DNA from: Kiritimatiellia bacterium | Lineage (GTDB): Bacteria; Verrucomicrobiota; Kiritimatiellia; RFP12; UBA1067 | NCBI GenBank assembly: GCA_024694365.1 | Contig: JAILJX010000054.1 | Span: forward strand, 1-64,000 | DNA: 64,000 nucleotides | Direction: 5' to 3' | Shown: piece after piece, positions 16,310 through 25,177 of the stretch | Layout: each line of letters starts with the position of its first letter | How positions within the stretch are numbered: the stretch's first letter is position 1 | Translations under genes and position numbers: made by a program | Notes under the pieces: generated by a model | The model's input: the letters and a program-made list of their open reading frames with translations, nothing else | Told to the model about the DNA's origin: nothing | Databases searched by the model: none

Positions 16310-17533
16310 ATGAAAATGGCAAGCAACGAAGAGAAGAAAAGCATGGCGACGGCCGTAGGGTCCGCAATTGCCACATTTGTGCTCGCGGTGGTCTGTGCGG
16401 CCGGCGGATGGATCGGCCACGGAATGTGGGCGGAGCGTCAAGAGGCTGAGGCGCCCAAAAAGCCGGTCGTGCCGCCGGCGACGGTCGCGGTCACCAACGC
16501 GCAGATGCGCGTGTACAACCTTCCCGAAAGCTTCGTGGCACATGCCGAAGCCATGCAGGAGGTGGATCTTCTTCCTCAGGTGGACGGCTACATCAGGGAG
16601 ATGCTCTTCAAAGAGGGAGATATAGTCAAGGAGGGGGACGTCCTTTACGTTCTCGACGACGAGCGCTATCAGGCCGTCGTGAACCAGCGCAAGGCCGATC
16701 TCGAGGCCGCCGAGGCCGAAGAGCGCCGCGCCCGGCGCTACTGGGAGCGCATGGAAAAGGCCGATGCGCGCGGCATAACCCAGCTCGAGCGCGACAATGC
16801 CGAGGCGGCGGCGGAATCGGCAAAGGCGCGGGTTCTCCAGGCGAAGGCGAATCTCGTGGTCGCCGAATACGACCTCAAGAAGGCGAAAGTGGTCGCGCCC
16901 ATCGGCGGACAGATAGGCAAGAGCGCCGCGCATGTGGGCGATTACGTGGCCCCGTCGAAGGGTGCGCTCGCGAGAATCGTCCAGATAGACCCGATCCGCG
17001 TGACATTCCCGCTGACCGACCGCGCCTACATCGCATGGCGCGAGGCGCAGAAGGAGGGGACTGCGACAGACTACCGCATGCGCCTGGTGCTGGCCGACGG
17101 CAGCGCGTACGAGCAGGACGGCGCGTGGGATTTCGACGACAACCAGATGTCCAGAGATACGGCGACGATACAGATGCGCCTGAAATTCCCCAATCCCGAG
17201 CGTCTTCTGATACCCAACAGCTACGTGACGCTCGTCACCGACAACAAGAATCCGCCATCCTACCCGTCCGTTCCCCAGACGGCATTCTTCGACCTTCCGG
17301 GCGGAAATCTCGGGGTTTACGTCGTGAAAAACGGAGTGGCCGAGGCGAGACCCGTCGAGACGCTCGGCGTCTATGACGGATGGCGCGCCGTCAAATCGGG
17401 CCTCGCGGAGGGCGAGACCGTCGTAATCTCGGGAACGGGAAAGATAGTCCCCGGCGGCAAGGTCAATCTCGGCGTTGCGACGCCCAACGACGACACCAAT
17501 CCCGGCTTCAAGCCGACGCTTCCTGAGAAGTGA
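16310..17533 (+). CDS. RND efflux periplasmic adaptor (membrane fusion protein)
   Basis: 407 aa, AcrA/MexA family. One N-terminal membrane helix (AIATFVLAVVCAAGGWIGHG) anchors it; there is no lipobox Cys, unlike AcrA. Then come a beta-barrel/lipoyl half (EVDLLPQVDGYIREMLFKEGDIVKEGDVLYVLDD), a long coiled-coil hairpin (about residues 125-180), and the second lipoyl half (VAEYDLKKAKVVAPIGGQIGKS). It bridges the inner-membrane pump and outer-membrane channel encoded next. AAGGAAAG precedes the ATG. Confidence 0.95.
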   Translation: MKMASNEEKKSMATAVGSAIATFVLAVVCAAGGWIGHGMWAERQEAEAPKKPVVPPATVAVTNAQMRVYNLPESFVAHAEAMQEVDLLPQVDGYIREMLFKEGDIVKEGDVLYVLDDERYQAVVNQRKADLEAAEAEERRARRYWERMEKADARGITQLERDNAEAAAESAKARVLQAKANLVVAEYDLKKAKVVAPIGGQIGKSAAHVGDYVAPSKGALARIVQIDPIRVTFPLTDRAYIAWREAQKEGTATDYRMRLVLADGSAYEQDGAWDFDDNQMSRDTATIQMRLKFPNPERLLIPNSYVTLVTDNKNPPSYPSVPQTAFFDLPGGNLGVYVVKNGVAEARPVETLGVYDGWRAVKSGLAEGETVVISGTGKIVPGGKVNLGVATPNDDTNPGFKPTLPEK

Positions 17534-17564
17534 CCCGACGAGAGACCTGAAGGGACACTGATAA

Positions 17565-20500
17565 ATGAAGAATCCAATAAGAGCTTCAATAGACAAAATC
17601 AAGACGTTTTCCAGGACGTTCGTGGAGCGCCCGCGTTTTGCGATGGTCATCGCCATCGTTCTTACGATGGCCGGCGTGATGGCGATCATGAATCTGCCGA
17701 TTGCGCAGTATCCCCAGCTTACGCCGCCTGAAATCCGCGTGAGGTACTCGTATCCCGGAGCGAACGCGCAGGAGGTTCTGCAGACGATCGGCACGCCGAT
17801 CGAGGACGAAATAAACGGCGTGGACGACATGATCTACATGTCGAGCGAATCTGGCGACAGCGGCACATACAATCTGACGGTTTCGTTCAAGGTCGACTCC
17901 GACAGGGACATGGACCTCGTGAAGGTGCAGAACCGCCTGACGCAAGCCGAGGCGAAGCTGCCGTCGACCGCGCGCGAACTCGGCGGAAGCGTAAGGGCGA
18001 TGTCCACGGACTTCCTCGGCTTTTTCGCGCTCCTTTCGCCAAAGGGCACGATTTCCCGTCTGGACCTGTCCAACTACGCCTACCAGAACATCAAACCTGC
18101 CCTGCAGCGCGTGGACGGCGTAGGCGACATAACGATTTACGGACCTAAGCTCGCCGTGCGCGTGTGGCTCGACCCGCAACGCCTGGCTGCGCAGTCGATG
18201 AACTCCGAAGAGGTCATAGGCGCCATTTCGCAGCAGAACATCCAGGCGTCGCTCGGCGCGGTAGGCGCGTCGCCCGTCGGCGAGCATGGCGCTTTCACCT
18301 ACACGCTCGTCTCGAAGGGCCGTCTGCTCACGGCCGAAGAGTTCGAGGAAATCGTGGTCCGCCGCGACGACCAGGGGGGGCTCGTCCGCCTCAAGGACAT
18401 CGCGAGGGTCGAGGTGGGCGAAGAGAACTACTCCTTCTCGGGGCAGTACAACGGCGGAAACGCGATATCCATCGGCATCCAGCAGAAGCCCGGCGCGAAC
18501 GCCATCAAGTCCATGGATGCGCTTCTTGCGAAGATCGAGGAGCTCAAGAAGGATTTCCCCGACGACATGGACTGCATCTGCCCCTACGACGCCACCGACT
18601 ACGTGAGAAGCTGCATAAGGGAAATCGTTCTGACGCTTCTTCTCACGTTCGGGCTTGTCGTTCTCGTCTGCTACCTGTTTCTCCAGGACTGGCGCGCAAC
18701 GCTCATACCGTGCCTGACGATCCCGGTGTCGCTGTGTTCAACGTTCATCCTGATGGCGATTCTCGGTTATTCGATAAACATCCTCACGCTTTTCGGCCTG
18801 GTTCTGGCGATCGGCGTCGTCGTCGACGACTGCATCGTGGTCGTGGAGCGCGTGCAGTTCCTCATTGAGACGCGCGGATACAACGCCAAGGAGGCGACGA
18901 TCCAGGCGATGAGCGACGTGACCAGCGCCGTCATCGCGACGACATTGGTCCTGCTCGGCATATTCGTCCCCGTGGGCTTCATGACCGGCATCACAGGGCG
19001 CATCTACCAGCAGTTCTCGGTTACGCTCTCGGCGGCCGTATGCTTCTCGACGGTGTGCGCGCTCACGCTCGCGCCGGCGCTCTGCTCGCTTCTCCTTCAT
19101 GAGGCGAGACCCTACAAGCATGGGCCCTTGGCCTGGTTCAACTGGGCGCTGAATGCGTTCAAGGGATTCTTCATACGTCTGGCCAAGTGGCTCGCTTCGC
19201 GTCTCTTCCTCACGGCCATGCTTCTGCTTCTGACGATTCTCATGACCGTGAACATGTTCATGGGCACCAAGACGTCGTTTCTTCCCGACGAAGACCAGCG
19301 CGTCCTTTTCGCGGCGCTGGAGCTTCCCGAAGGCACCACGCGCGCCATCACCCAGGAGGTGGCGATACGCGGCGTCGAGATGCTGCGCCAGATGGAGGAG
19401 GTGAACAGCGTCCTCTCCATCGCCGGCTTCTCGCTCGTCGGCGGACAGGGCGAAAACCAGGCGATGCTGATCGTCGACCTCGTGCCGTGGGAGAAGCGCC
19501 CGTTGCCGGAGCAGCACGCGTTGAGTCTCATCGCCAAGGCCCAGGGAATCCTCTCGGCGCTTCCCGAGCCGAAAGTCACGGTGTTCGTGCCGCCGGCGAT
19601 TCCGGGCCTCGGCGCGGACAACGCCATATCGATGTACCTGCAGTCGAAGAATTCGATGGACCCCGCCAAGCTTGACGCGATGAAGAACAAGCTTCTCATG
19701 CGCTTCAACACGAGCCCGTCGGTGAGCTTCGCCTATTCGGGCTTCTCGTCCAGAAAGCCGCGCCTCCATCTCGATCTGGACCGCAAGAAGGCCGAGCTCT
19801 ACAAGGTCCCGGTGGCGACGGCCTACGCGACGCTGCAGAACTACCTCGGCTCCAGATACGTGAACGACGTGAACCTAGGCACGCAGGTAAACCGCGTCAC
19901 CGTGCAGGCGGACTGGTCGGGCCGCGCCACGCCCGAAGCCGTCGAGAAGCTCTACGTTAGAAGCGAAACGGGCAACATGGTGCCGATAGGTTCGCTCGGC
20001 ACGATCAAGCGCGAGACGGGTCCGCGCACCATGAAGAGCTACCAGAAGTACCCTGCGGCCGACATCAAGATCATGCCCAAGCCCGGCATCGCAACGGGAC
20101 AGGTCATCGAAGAGCTCGTCGCCATAATGGACGAGGAGCTGGACGACGACTTCGGCTACGAGTGGAGCGGCATCACCTATCAGGAGATGGAGAATGCGGG
20201 CTCGGCGGGTCCGCTGATCGCCCTTGCGATTCTCTTCGGATATCTCTTCCTCGTGGCGCAGTACGAGTCGTGGACGATTCCTCTGCCCGTGATGCTGTCG
20301 ATTTTCGTTGCAGTCTTCGGCGCCCTTTGCGGACTCAAACTCTACGGCTTCTCGCTCTCGATCTACGCCCAGCTCGGGCTCGTGCTGCTGATCGGCCTTG
20401 CCTCGAAGAACGCAATCCTGATCGTCGAGTTCGCCAAGGACAAGCGCGAGAAAGATGGCGTCCCGATAGCCGAGGCCGCCGGATTGGCCGCGGGCGAGCG

Positions 20501-20768
20501 ACTGCGCGCACTGCTTATGACGGCTCTCACGACGCTTCTCGGCACGTTGCCGATGATGATCGCGACAGGCGCCGGCGCCGCGAGCCGCAACCACCTCGGA
20601 ACCACCGAGTTCTTCGGCATGCTTTTCTCGGTCTCCTTCGGCATTCTGCTCGTTCCGGGCCTGTATGCGCTGTTCCAGACATGGCGCGAGAACGTGAAGC
20701 GCTTCTTCGCCTATCTTTCGGCAAAGGCTTTGCGTCGCCGTACGCTCAAGGCCCGCGAAAACGATTGA
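17565..20768 (+). CDS. RND multidrug efflux transporter, AcrB/MexB type
   Basis: Proton-driven inner-membrane drug pump of the hydrophobe/amphiphile efflux-1 family, 1067 aa, full length. Twelve transmembrane helices and two large periplasmic loops are seen. Relay residues appear in GVVVDDCIVVVE (TM4 Asp pair) and LIGLASKNAILIVEFAKD (TM10 Lys). The N-terminus has FVERPRFAMVIAIVLTMAGVMAI...LPIAQYPQLTPPEIRVRYSYPGA, typical of AcrB. Third gene of the TetR operon, 31 bases after the adaptor gene. Confidence 0.97.
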   Translation: MKNPIRASIDKIKTFSRTFVERPRFAMVIAIVLTMAGVMAIMNLPIAQYPQLTPPEIRVRYSYPGANAQEVLQTIGTPIEDEINGVDDMIYMSSESGDSGTYNLTVSFKVDSDRDMDLVKVQNRLTQAEAKLPSTARELGGSVRAMSTDFLGFFALLSPKGTISRLDLSNYAYQNIKPALQRVDGVGDITIYGPKLAVRVWLDPQRLAAQSMNSEEVIGAISQQNIQASLGAVGASPVGEHGAFTYTLVSKGRLLTAEEFEEIVVRRDDQGGLVRLKDIARVEVGEENYSFSGQYNGGNAISIGIQQKPGANAIKSMDALLAKIEELKKDFPDDMDCICPYDATDYVRSCIREIVLTLLLTFGLVVLVCYLFLQDWRATLIPCLTIPVSLCSTFILMAILGYSINILTLFGLVLAIGVVVDDCIVVVERVQFLIETRGYNAKEATIQAMSDVTSAVIATTLVLLGIFVPVGFMTGITGRIYQQFSVTLSAAVCFSTVCALTLAPALCSLLLHEARPYKHGPLAWFNWALNAFKGFFIRLAKWLASRLFLTAMLLLLTILMTVNMFMGTKTSFLPDEDQRVLFAALELPEGTTRAITQEVAIRGVEMLRQMEEVNSVLSIAGFSLVGGQGENQAMLIVDLVPWEKRPLPEQHALSLIAKAQGILSALPEPKVTVFVPPAIPGLGADNAISMYLQSKNSMDPAKLDAMKNKLLMRFNTSPSVSFAYSGFSSRKPRLHLDLDRKKAELYKVPVATAYATLQNYLGSRYVNDVNLGTQVNRVTVQADWSGRATPEAVEKLYVRSETGNMVPIGSLGTIKRETGPRTMKSYQKYPAADIKIMPKPGIATGQVIEELVAIMDEELDDDFGYEWSGITYQEMENAGSAGPLIALAILFGYLFLVAQYESWTIPLPVMLSIFVAVFGALCGLKLYGFSLSIYAQLGLVLLIGLASKNAILIVEFAKDKREKDGVPIAEAAGLAAGERLRALLMTALTTLLGTLPMMIATGAGAASRNHLGTTEFFGMLFSVSFGILLVPGLYALFQTWRENVKRFFAYLSAKALRRRTLKAREND

Positions 20769-20792
20769 CCATTACGTGAAAGGACCGTTGAT

Positions 20793-22280
20793 ATGAACAT
20801 AAAGACACTGACGTTTGCGTCCCTGGCGCTTGCGGGCTGCTCATGGATGCCATCGGTTGGACCGGATTACGAAAAATCCGATGATACACTTCCCGGGCTT
20901 CCGCTTCCGGATGCAGGACTGCCGACTACCAACAGGACCGCCGTCGGCGAGTACAAGCCTGCGGAAGGCGCCGAAGATACGCGCGTAGTCATCGGCGAGG
21001 CCGATCTCAAAGAGTGGTGGCGCAAGTTTGACGATCCCATACTCGTCTCGCTGGTGGACGAAGCCATCGCCACAAACCTTTCTTTCCGCATGGCGCAGGA
21101 GCGGCTTGTCGCCGCGCGCTGGCGCGCTTTCGGCGCAGGGGCCGACTGGTGGCCGAAGCTGAACGCAACCGCATCCGGCGTGCGCACCGAGCGAGGGCCC
21201 AATACGTCGTCGATGGTCGGTTCCGGCAATACGCTTCACCGCGATGTCTTCTCGACCGGCTTTGACGCTTCGTGGGAAATCGACATTTTCGGCGGCACGC
21301 GCCGGAGCGTAGAGTCCGCGAAAGCCACGGCTGAAGCCGCTGAATGGTCGCTGGAGGACATGCTTGTGTCTTTGACTTCCGAGGTCGGCAGAAACTATAT
21401 CGACTTAAGGACGACCCAGCGCAGGATCGATGTCGCCCGCACCAATCTCGTCCTCCAGACCGAGACGTATGATATTCTCAAGTCGCGCATGGATTCCGGG
21501 ATTGGCGACGAGCTGGCCGTCAACCAGTCGAAGTATGTTGTAGAGCAGACGCGTGCGGCGATCCCCCCGCTGCTTGCGCAGGAGGAGAGGCTCAAGAATG
21601 CCCTCGCAATACTTGCAGGATGCATCCCCGGCGATCTGGAGAAGGAGCTGGAGTCAGTAGAGGGACGCGACTGGCTGCTCCCTGCGTCGAAGCTGGAATC
21701 GATCCCGCTCAATCTCATCCGCACCCGCCCGGATGTCCGCGTGGCCGAGCGCCAGCTGGCGGCACAGGTCGCCGCCGTGGGCGTTGCGGAATCTCTTTGG
21801 TATCCGAAACTCTTCATAAACGGCTCCATAGGGCTCGAATCCACCCACCCTGACAAGCTTTTCAAGCGCAATTCGCTCTATGGCTCAATCGGTCCCGCCG
21901 TCAGTTGGCCGATTTTCCAGGGCGGGAACATCGTCGCCAACATAAAAGCGGAAGAGGCCGCGATGAACGAGAAGGCTTTGGCCTATGAGCTTGCCCTCGA
22001 TACGGCCTATGGGGAGGTGCGTGACGCATATGCCGCATACACGCGGGAATACCATCGCTACAGGTCGCTTGAGTCTGCGGTCAAGGCGGCTCAGGATGCC
22101 GTGACCATCTCCAAAGATCTGTACCGCAACGGCCTCAAGGACTTCACTGCAGTCATTGACGCGCAGCGGTCGCTTCTGTCCCTCGAGGAGGCTCTCGTCA
22201 TATCGCGCGGCACGATAACGACAGATCTGATAGCCCTGTACAAGGCCCTGGGCGGCGGGCTTGCCGGCGAGCGGGACTGA
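20793..22280 (+). CDS. RND outer-membrane channel lipoprotein (OprM/NodT family)
   Basis: 495 aa. The lipobox LALAGCSW places a lipidated Cys at about residue 16. VGPDYEKS and the ADLKEWWRKFDDPILVSLVDEAI block are standard for NodT/OprM proteins, and two internally repeated helical hairpins (TAEAAEWSLEDMLVSLTSEVGRNYIDLR and the second copy near LAYELALDTAYGEVRDAYAAY) build the TolC-like tunnel. It ends the operon; a strong terminator follows 22 bases later. Confidence 0.96.
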   Translation: MNIKTLTFASLALAGCSWMPSVGPDYEKSDDTLPGLPLPDAGLPTTNRTAVGEYKPAEGAEDTRVVIGEADLKEWWRKFDDPILVSLVDEAIATNLSFRMAQERLVAARWRAFGAGADWWPKLNATASGVRTERGPNTSSMVGSGNTLHRDVFSTGFDASWEIDIFGGTRRSVESAKATAEAAEWSLEDMLVSLTSEVGRNYIDLRTTQRRIDVARTNLVLQTETYDILKSRMDSGIGDELAVNQSKYVVEQTRAAIPPLLAQEERLKNALAILAGCIPGDLEKELESVEGRDWLLPASKLESIPLNLIRTRPDVRVAERQLAAQVAAVGVAESLWYPKLFINGSIGLESTHPDKLFKRNSLYGSIGPAVSWPIFQGGNIVANIKAEEAAMNEKALAYELALDTAYGEVRDAYAAYTREYHRYRSLESAVKAAQDAVTISKDLYRNGLKDFTAVIDAQRSLLSLEEALVISRGTITTDLIALYKALGGGLAGERD

Positions 22281-22302
22281 TCGAGCCTTGTCAGGTTGTG
22301 CT

Positions 22303-22342
22303 TCCGTCCGCACCGTTCGTCCGGTGCGGACGGATTTGTTTT
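22303..22342 (+). terminator. Rho-independent terminator of the efflux operon
   Basis: A perfect 12-base-pair GC-rich stem, TCCGTCCGCACC with GGTGCGGACGGA, and an 8-base loop are followed by TTTGTTTTA. It begins 22 bases after the outer-membrane channel gene and separates the pump operon from the T3SS accessory island. Confidence 0.9.
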
Positions 22343-22413
22343 ATATTTCCGCGTCGCGCAATCTTTCGCCGAGGCTGGACAAGCTCGCGTAAGCAGAACC
22401 GATTGAGATATGG

Positions 22414-22419
22414 TATAAT
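22414..22419 (+). promoter_or_regulatory. -10 box of the chaperone gene
   Basis: ATATGGTATAATATTCC carries a perfect TATAAT 29 bases before the chaperone ATG at 22449, with AAGGAAGGAG between them as ribosome binding site. Confidence 0.7.
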
Positions 22420-22448
22420 ATTCCGGACAAAGGAAGGAGTGTCTTGAA

Positions 22449-22909
22449 ATGGATTTCAATGAATTGCTTGCGGAACTCGGCTCTGAGATTGGATTGGAAG
22501 AGATGGAGCCGGACTCAAACGGAATCGTCAGCCTGGATGTCGACGGCATGTCTGTGGTCATTGCCGCCGTTTCCGGTGGCGATGCGATTGTCCTGCGCGG
22601 CGATGCCGGCGAGCCGCCTCCGGAGGCTGCCGATGCCGTCAGAAAGCTTATACTTGAAGGTGTGTTCGCCATGCACTCGTCTACAGGTTGCTTTTTGCGG
22701 AGGACCCTGAGTCCGGCAGGTTCATGCTTGCAGACCGGCTCCCCGTTTGCGCGCTTACGGCACATGGCCTTGCGGAAAAACTTGAATCGTTTGTGAACGC
22801 GCTTGAATCGTGGAGAAAGATAATATCTGACTTTCGCGGGTACGCCGAGACCCGTCCCGATGAGACTCCTCTGCCGGAGGCGATCGCCGGCAACTTTTTG
22901 AGGGTCTGA
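22449..22909 (+). pseudogene. CesT/SycE-type T3SS effector chaperone, interrupted by a frameshift
   Basis: The first frame reads MDFNELLAELGSEIGLEEME...SLDVDGMSVVIAAV through to FAMHSSTGC; then a one-base shift is needed to continue with FAEDPESGRFMLADRLPV, FVNALESWRKIISDF and the stop at 22907-22909. Rejoined, this is about 153 acidic residues with the class I chaperone pattern of CesT/SycE. Adding one T to the T5 run at 22692-22696 restores the frame. It may be a true mutation, an assembly error, or a slippage-dependent gene. The adjacent 542-aa protein is its probable client. Confidence 0.75.
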
Positions 22910-22922
22910 CCGCGTTCCCGGA

Positions 22923-22947
22923 GTAACCTTTCCCTGATGCAGGTGCA
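22923..22947 (+). promoter_or_regulatory. Candidate T3SS sigma promoter (degenerate) before the 542-aa protein
   Basis: GTAAC at 22923-22927, 14 bases, then GGTGCA at 22942-22947, compared with CGTGTA at four T3SS loci. The -35 half and the following CCTTTCC match closely; the -10 half matches 4 of 6. It lies 41 bases before the ATG at 22989. Confidence 0.55.
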
Positions 22948-22988
22948 TACACGACGGATATAGAGCATAAAGTGAAGAGGAGAACGCC

Positions 22989-24617
22989 ATGCCAGTAAAC
23001 TTTTCAGCCTATGTTGACGCTGCCGTGCACTATGCCGCAACGCATACAAGTAGAGAAACGGACGGCAAAGCCGTCGGATTTCTGAATGGACGGCTTGTGA
23101 CTGCTGGCCGGCCGGGCGAATGTGCTGTCCAAAATGCGTCGCGAACCGATTTTCTCGACTCTTTCGAGGCGGAGTTCGGTCCTGAACTTCGTGTCGAGGC
23201 CGAAAGAATGCTCGGGACCGGAGAGAATGCCGTTCCCCTCACCTCGCGCTTGATACTGAGCATCAATGAAATGGGGCGAGAACGCTCTCAAGGGACAGTG
23301 GCCAGCCGATTGAAAATGATAATCGCCAATGCTTCCCGCCGGGATACGGTTATGCTCTCGCAAGGGCAGCTCGAGGAGCTAAAGTGTAAATATGCTCAGA
23401 CCCCGCAGCTTATCGAGCTTTTTTCAGAAATAGCGCGAGTCCGCACTGAGGCGGAGGCGGCGTTTGCGGCGGTAGGGCAATACACGATTGCGGAACTTGC
23501 ACGTGCCGTAGCGGATAGATCGCCGGTTGATCCTGCAAATCCAATCAGCGTCAAGAACCATGAAATCGCCGATACGATGCGCGCGGCGATAGAACGGCAA
23601 TCCGACCTTTCTCACAAGCTGAACCGCATATACAGAGCGTCAGGCGGTGCATTTGCGGATATCTTCCCTGCCATACAGCGGTGCGACATGAGAGGGACGG
23701 AGCTTAACATGCTCATGAAGACCGCCGGGAAAATCGTTGAAAACGATGGAGAACGGGCTCGGAAGACCGTTTTTGAAGGCTTGCCTGACATTGCAGTCGA
23801 AATGCATGGAACGTCTGCGGCGCTTGACAGTCTGCAGGGTTATCTGCTTCCCGTTGCGAACGGATTCGATGCGCTCAAGCACGCGGCGGAGACCGGGAGC
23901 GCCGATTGGCGGAATCTGGAAATGCTCCGGAAGGACTTGGATGCCGCCGGCAAGGCTCTCGCCGGAGCGGCAGAGCAGGGCATACAGTATCCTGGAACAG
24001 ACTCCGTGTTCCGTCCCGACCCTGGACTTCTTGTCTCGCTTTCCAAACTCCTCGACGGCATACGCAACGACATTGCGGCTTTTACCGCAGAGTATGAACG
24101 CGCTTCGCGCCTGGCGTCGATTGAGGGCAAATGCCCCGATATGTCGGGAACGAGGCTTTTCTCCGTCTTTGGACAGAAAATCGTCGATAAAATAGCGGGA
24201 AAGGGCAAGGCGGCCGAGTTTGTGCAGTGTTTTGCTGCACTTAGAGCGATGCTTGTGACCATAATGATATCGCGAAGCCTCAGCATTTTCTGCAACATGA
24301 AAGCGGCGATAGACAAAATCATGTTCGAAAACCGGTCGCTTGCGGATGATGCGGCCGAACTTTCCAGAAATCTCAGGGCCATGCAGAGAATCTTGCGTGG
24401 CGAGGATGAAAAGGATCCGAGACTTGCGGAGGTCGAGTCGAAGTTGAGGGAAACCATCGATTCTCTTGCGCCATCAGAACGCGATGAACTAGAGAAAGAG
24501 CTTGAGGACGGCAAGGTTATCGAGGCGATTGATGAAATCGCCGCCATGAACGAGGCTTTGCTGGAGCAGACGGCCAAGCGACTTTCTGACAGAATGTCCG
24601 TGCAGAAGATGCATTAA
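22989..24617 (+). CDS. Candidate T3SS effector or translocator, 542 aa
   Basis: No family is recognised. The protein is largely helical with no Sec signal. A short hydrophobic stretch occurs near residues 412-432 (AALRAMLVTIMISRSLSIF), flanked by long amphipathic helices and a C-terminal acidic coiled coil (ELSRNLRAMQRILRGEDEKD onward). Context: it follows a class I T3SS chaperone gene, has a degenerate copy of the T3SS promoter, and precedes two relatives of small proteins from the translocon cluster. AGAGGAG stands before the ATG. I infer export by the T3SS; a role in the host cell or in gating is open. Confidence 0.6.
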   Translation: MPVNFSAYVDAAVHYAATHTSRETDGKAVGFLNGRLVTAGRPGECAVQNASRTDFLDSFEAEFGPELRVEAERMLGTGENAVPLTSRLILSINEMGRERSQGTVASRLKMIIANASRRDTVMLSQGQLEELKCKYAQTPQLIELFSEIARVRTEAEAAFAAVGQYTIAELARAVADRSPVDPANPISVKNHEIADTMRAAIERQSDLSHKLNRIYRASGGAFADIFPAIQRCDMRGTELNMLMKTAGKIVENDGERARKTVFEGLPDIAVEMHGTSAALDSLQGYLLPVANGFDALKHAAETGSADWRNLEMLRKDLDAAGKALAGAAEQGIQYPGTDSVFRPDPGLLVSLSKLLDGIRNDIAAFTAEYERASRLASIEGKCPDMSGTRLFSVFGQKIVDKIAGKGKAAEFVQCFAALRAMLVTIMISRSLSIFCNMKAAIDKIMFENRSLADDAAELSRNLRAMQRILRGEDEKDPRLAEVESKLRETIDSLAPSERDELEKELEDGKVIEAIDEIAAMNEALLEQTAKRLSDRMSVQKMH

Positions 24618-24623
24618 AAATGG

Positions 24624-24629
24624 TATAAT
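24624..24629 (+). promoter_or_regulatory. -10 box before the small-protein pair
   Basis: AAATGGTATAATAGC begins right after the stop of the 542-aa protein gene and lies 25 bases before the ATG at 24655. It suggests housekeeping transcription of the next two or three genes. CGGGAGAAG serves as ribosome binding site. Confidence 0.65.
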
Positions 24630-24654
24630 AGCATCCCGAAAGCCGGGAGAAGCC

Positions 24655-25164
24655 ATGTCTATAGAAAAAACCGAGATTGCGGTCAACCGCTACGCTCCGT
24701 CGGGGGCGGAGTCGATAAGCCTCTATTCAAATGGTCTGGCGTCCGGCCTTTCGCTCGGTCAGCTCATCGCTTCAACCTGCCTCAGGACCGCTGCGGCGCT
24801 CGAGGCGCAGAGCATCGTCAAAATGAACATCGTATCAAAGGGTTCCGCGACTCTCGACGAAGCCTCCACTTGGCTTGAACGCCTTGCCGCAGGCCGTGCG
24901 AACTGGTCGCTTGCGAGGGCCTTCCTTACGGGAACCATGGGCATCGCCGCGAGCGACCTTCCCTCCAGCGTAGACTCCTATGACGACAGGATGGCCGCAA
25001 TCGCGGCGCTTAAGTCCAAGATGGATCTTCTCGCCCAGCAGCAGCAGCAGGACGTGATCGATCTGCAGACGGCGGTCAACCGCCGCGATGTAGCCTATTC
25101 CACGTCGTCCAACACCATACGCGCGCTCGGAGTCTCAATGAATTCGAACGCAGCCAACTTCTGA
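24655..25164 (+). CDS. Small T3SS-associated protein, RDxxY C-terminal family (copy 1)
   Basis: 169 aa, helical, no signal peptide. The segment LSLGQLIASTCLRTAAALEAQSIVKMN is matched in the next gene by LSIGQLVMALCLQRAAELEE. The C-terminus DVIDLQTAVNRRDVAYSTSSNTIRAL shares the pattern LQ-x5-RD-x2-Y-x3-S with three other proteins of this window (25178, 47883, 48469). The size, N- and C-terminal helices and coiled-coil tail recall EspA/SseB-type filament or needle-tip proteins; that comparison is an inference. QQQQQ occurs before the tail. Confidence 0.6.
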   Translation: MSIEKTEIAVNRYAPSGAESISLYSNGLASGLSLGQLIASTCLRTAAALEAQSIVKMNIVSKGSATLDEASTWLERLAAGRANWSLARAFLTGTMGIAASDLPSSVDSYDDRMAAIAALKSKMDLLAQQQQQDVIDLQTAVNRRDVAYSTSSNTIRALGVSMNSNAANF

Positions 25165-25177
25165 AAGGAACGGTACG

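Noticed and set aside
16142..17830. 562-codon open frame on the minus strand across the efflux adaptor gene
   Set aside because: High GC makes long antisense frames; the plus-strand adaptor protein is certain and this frame has no recognisable domain.
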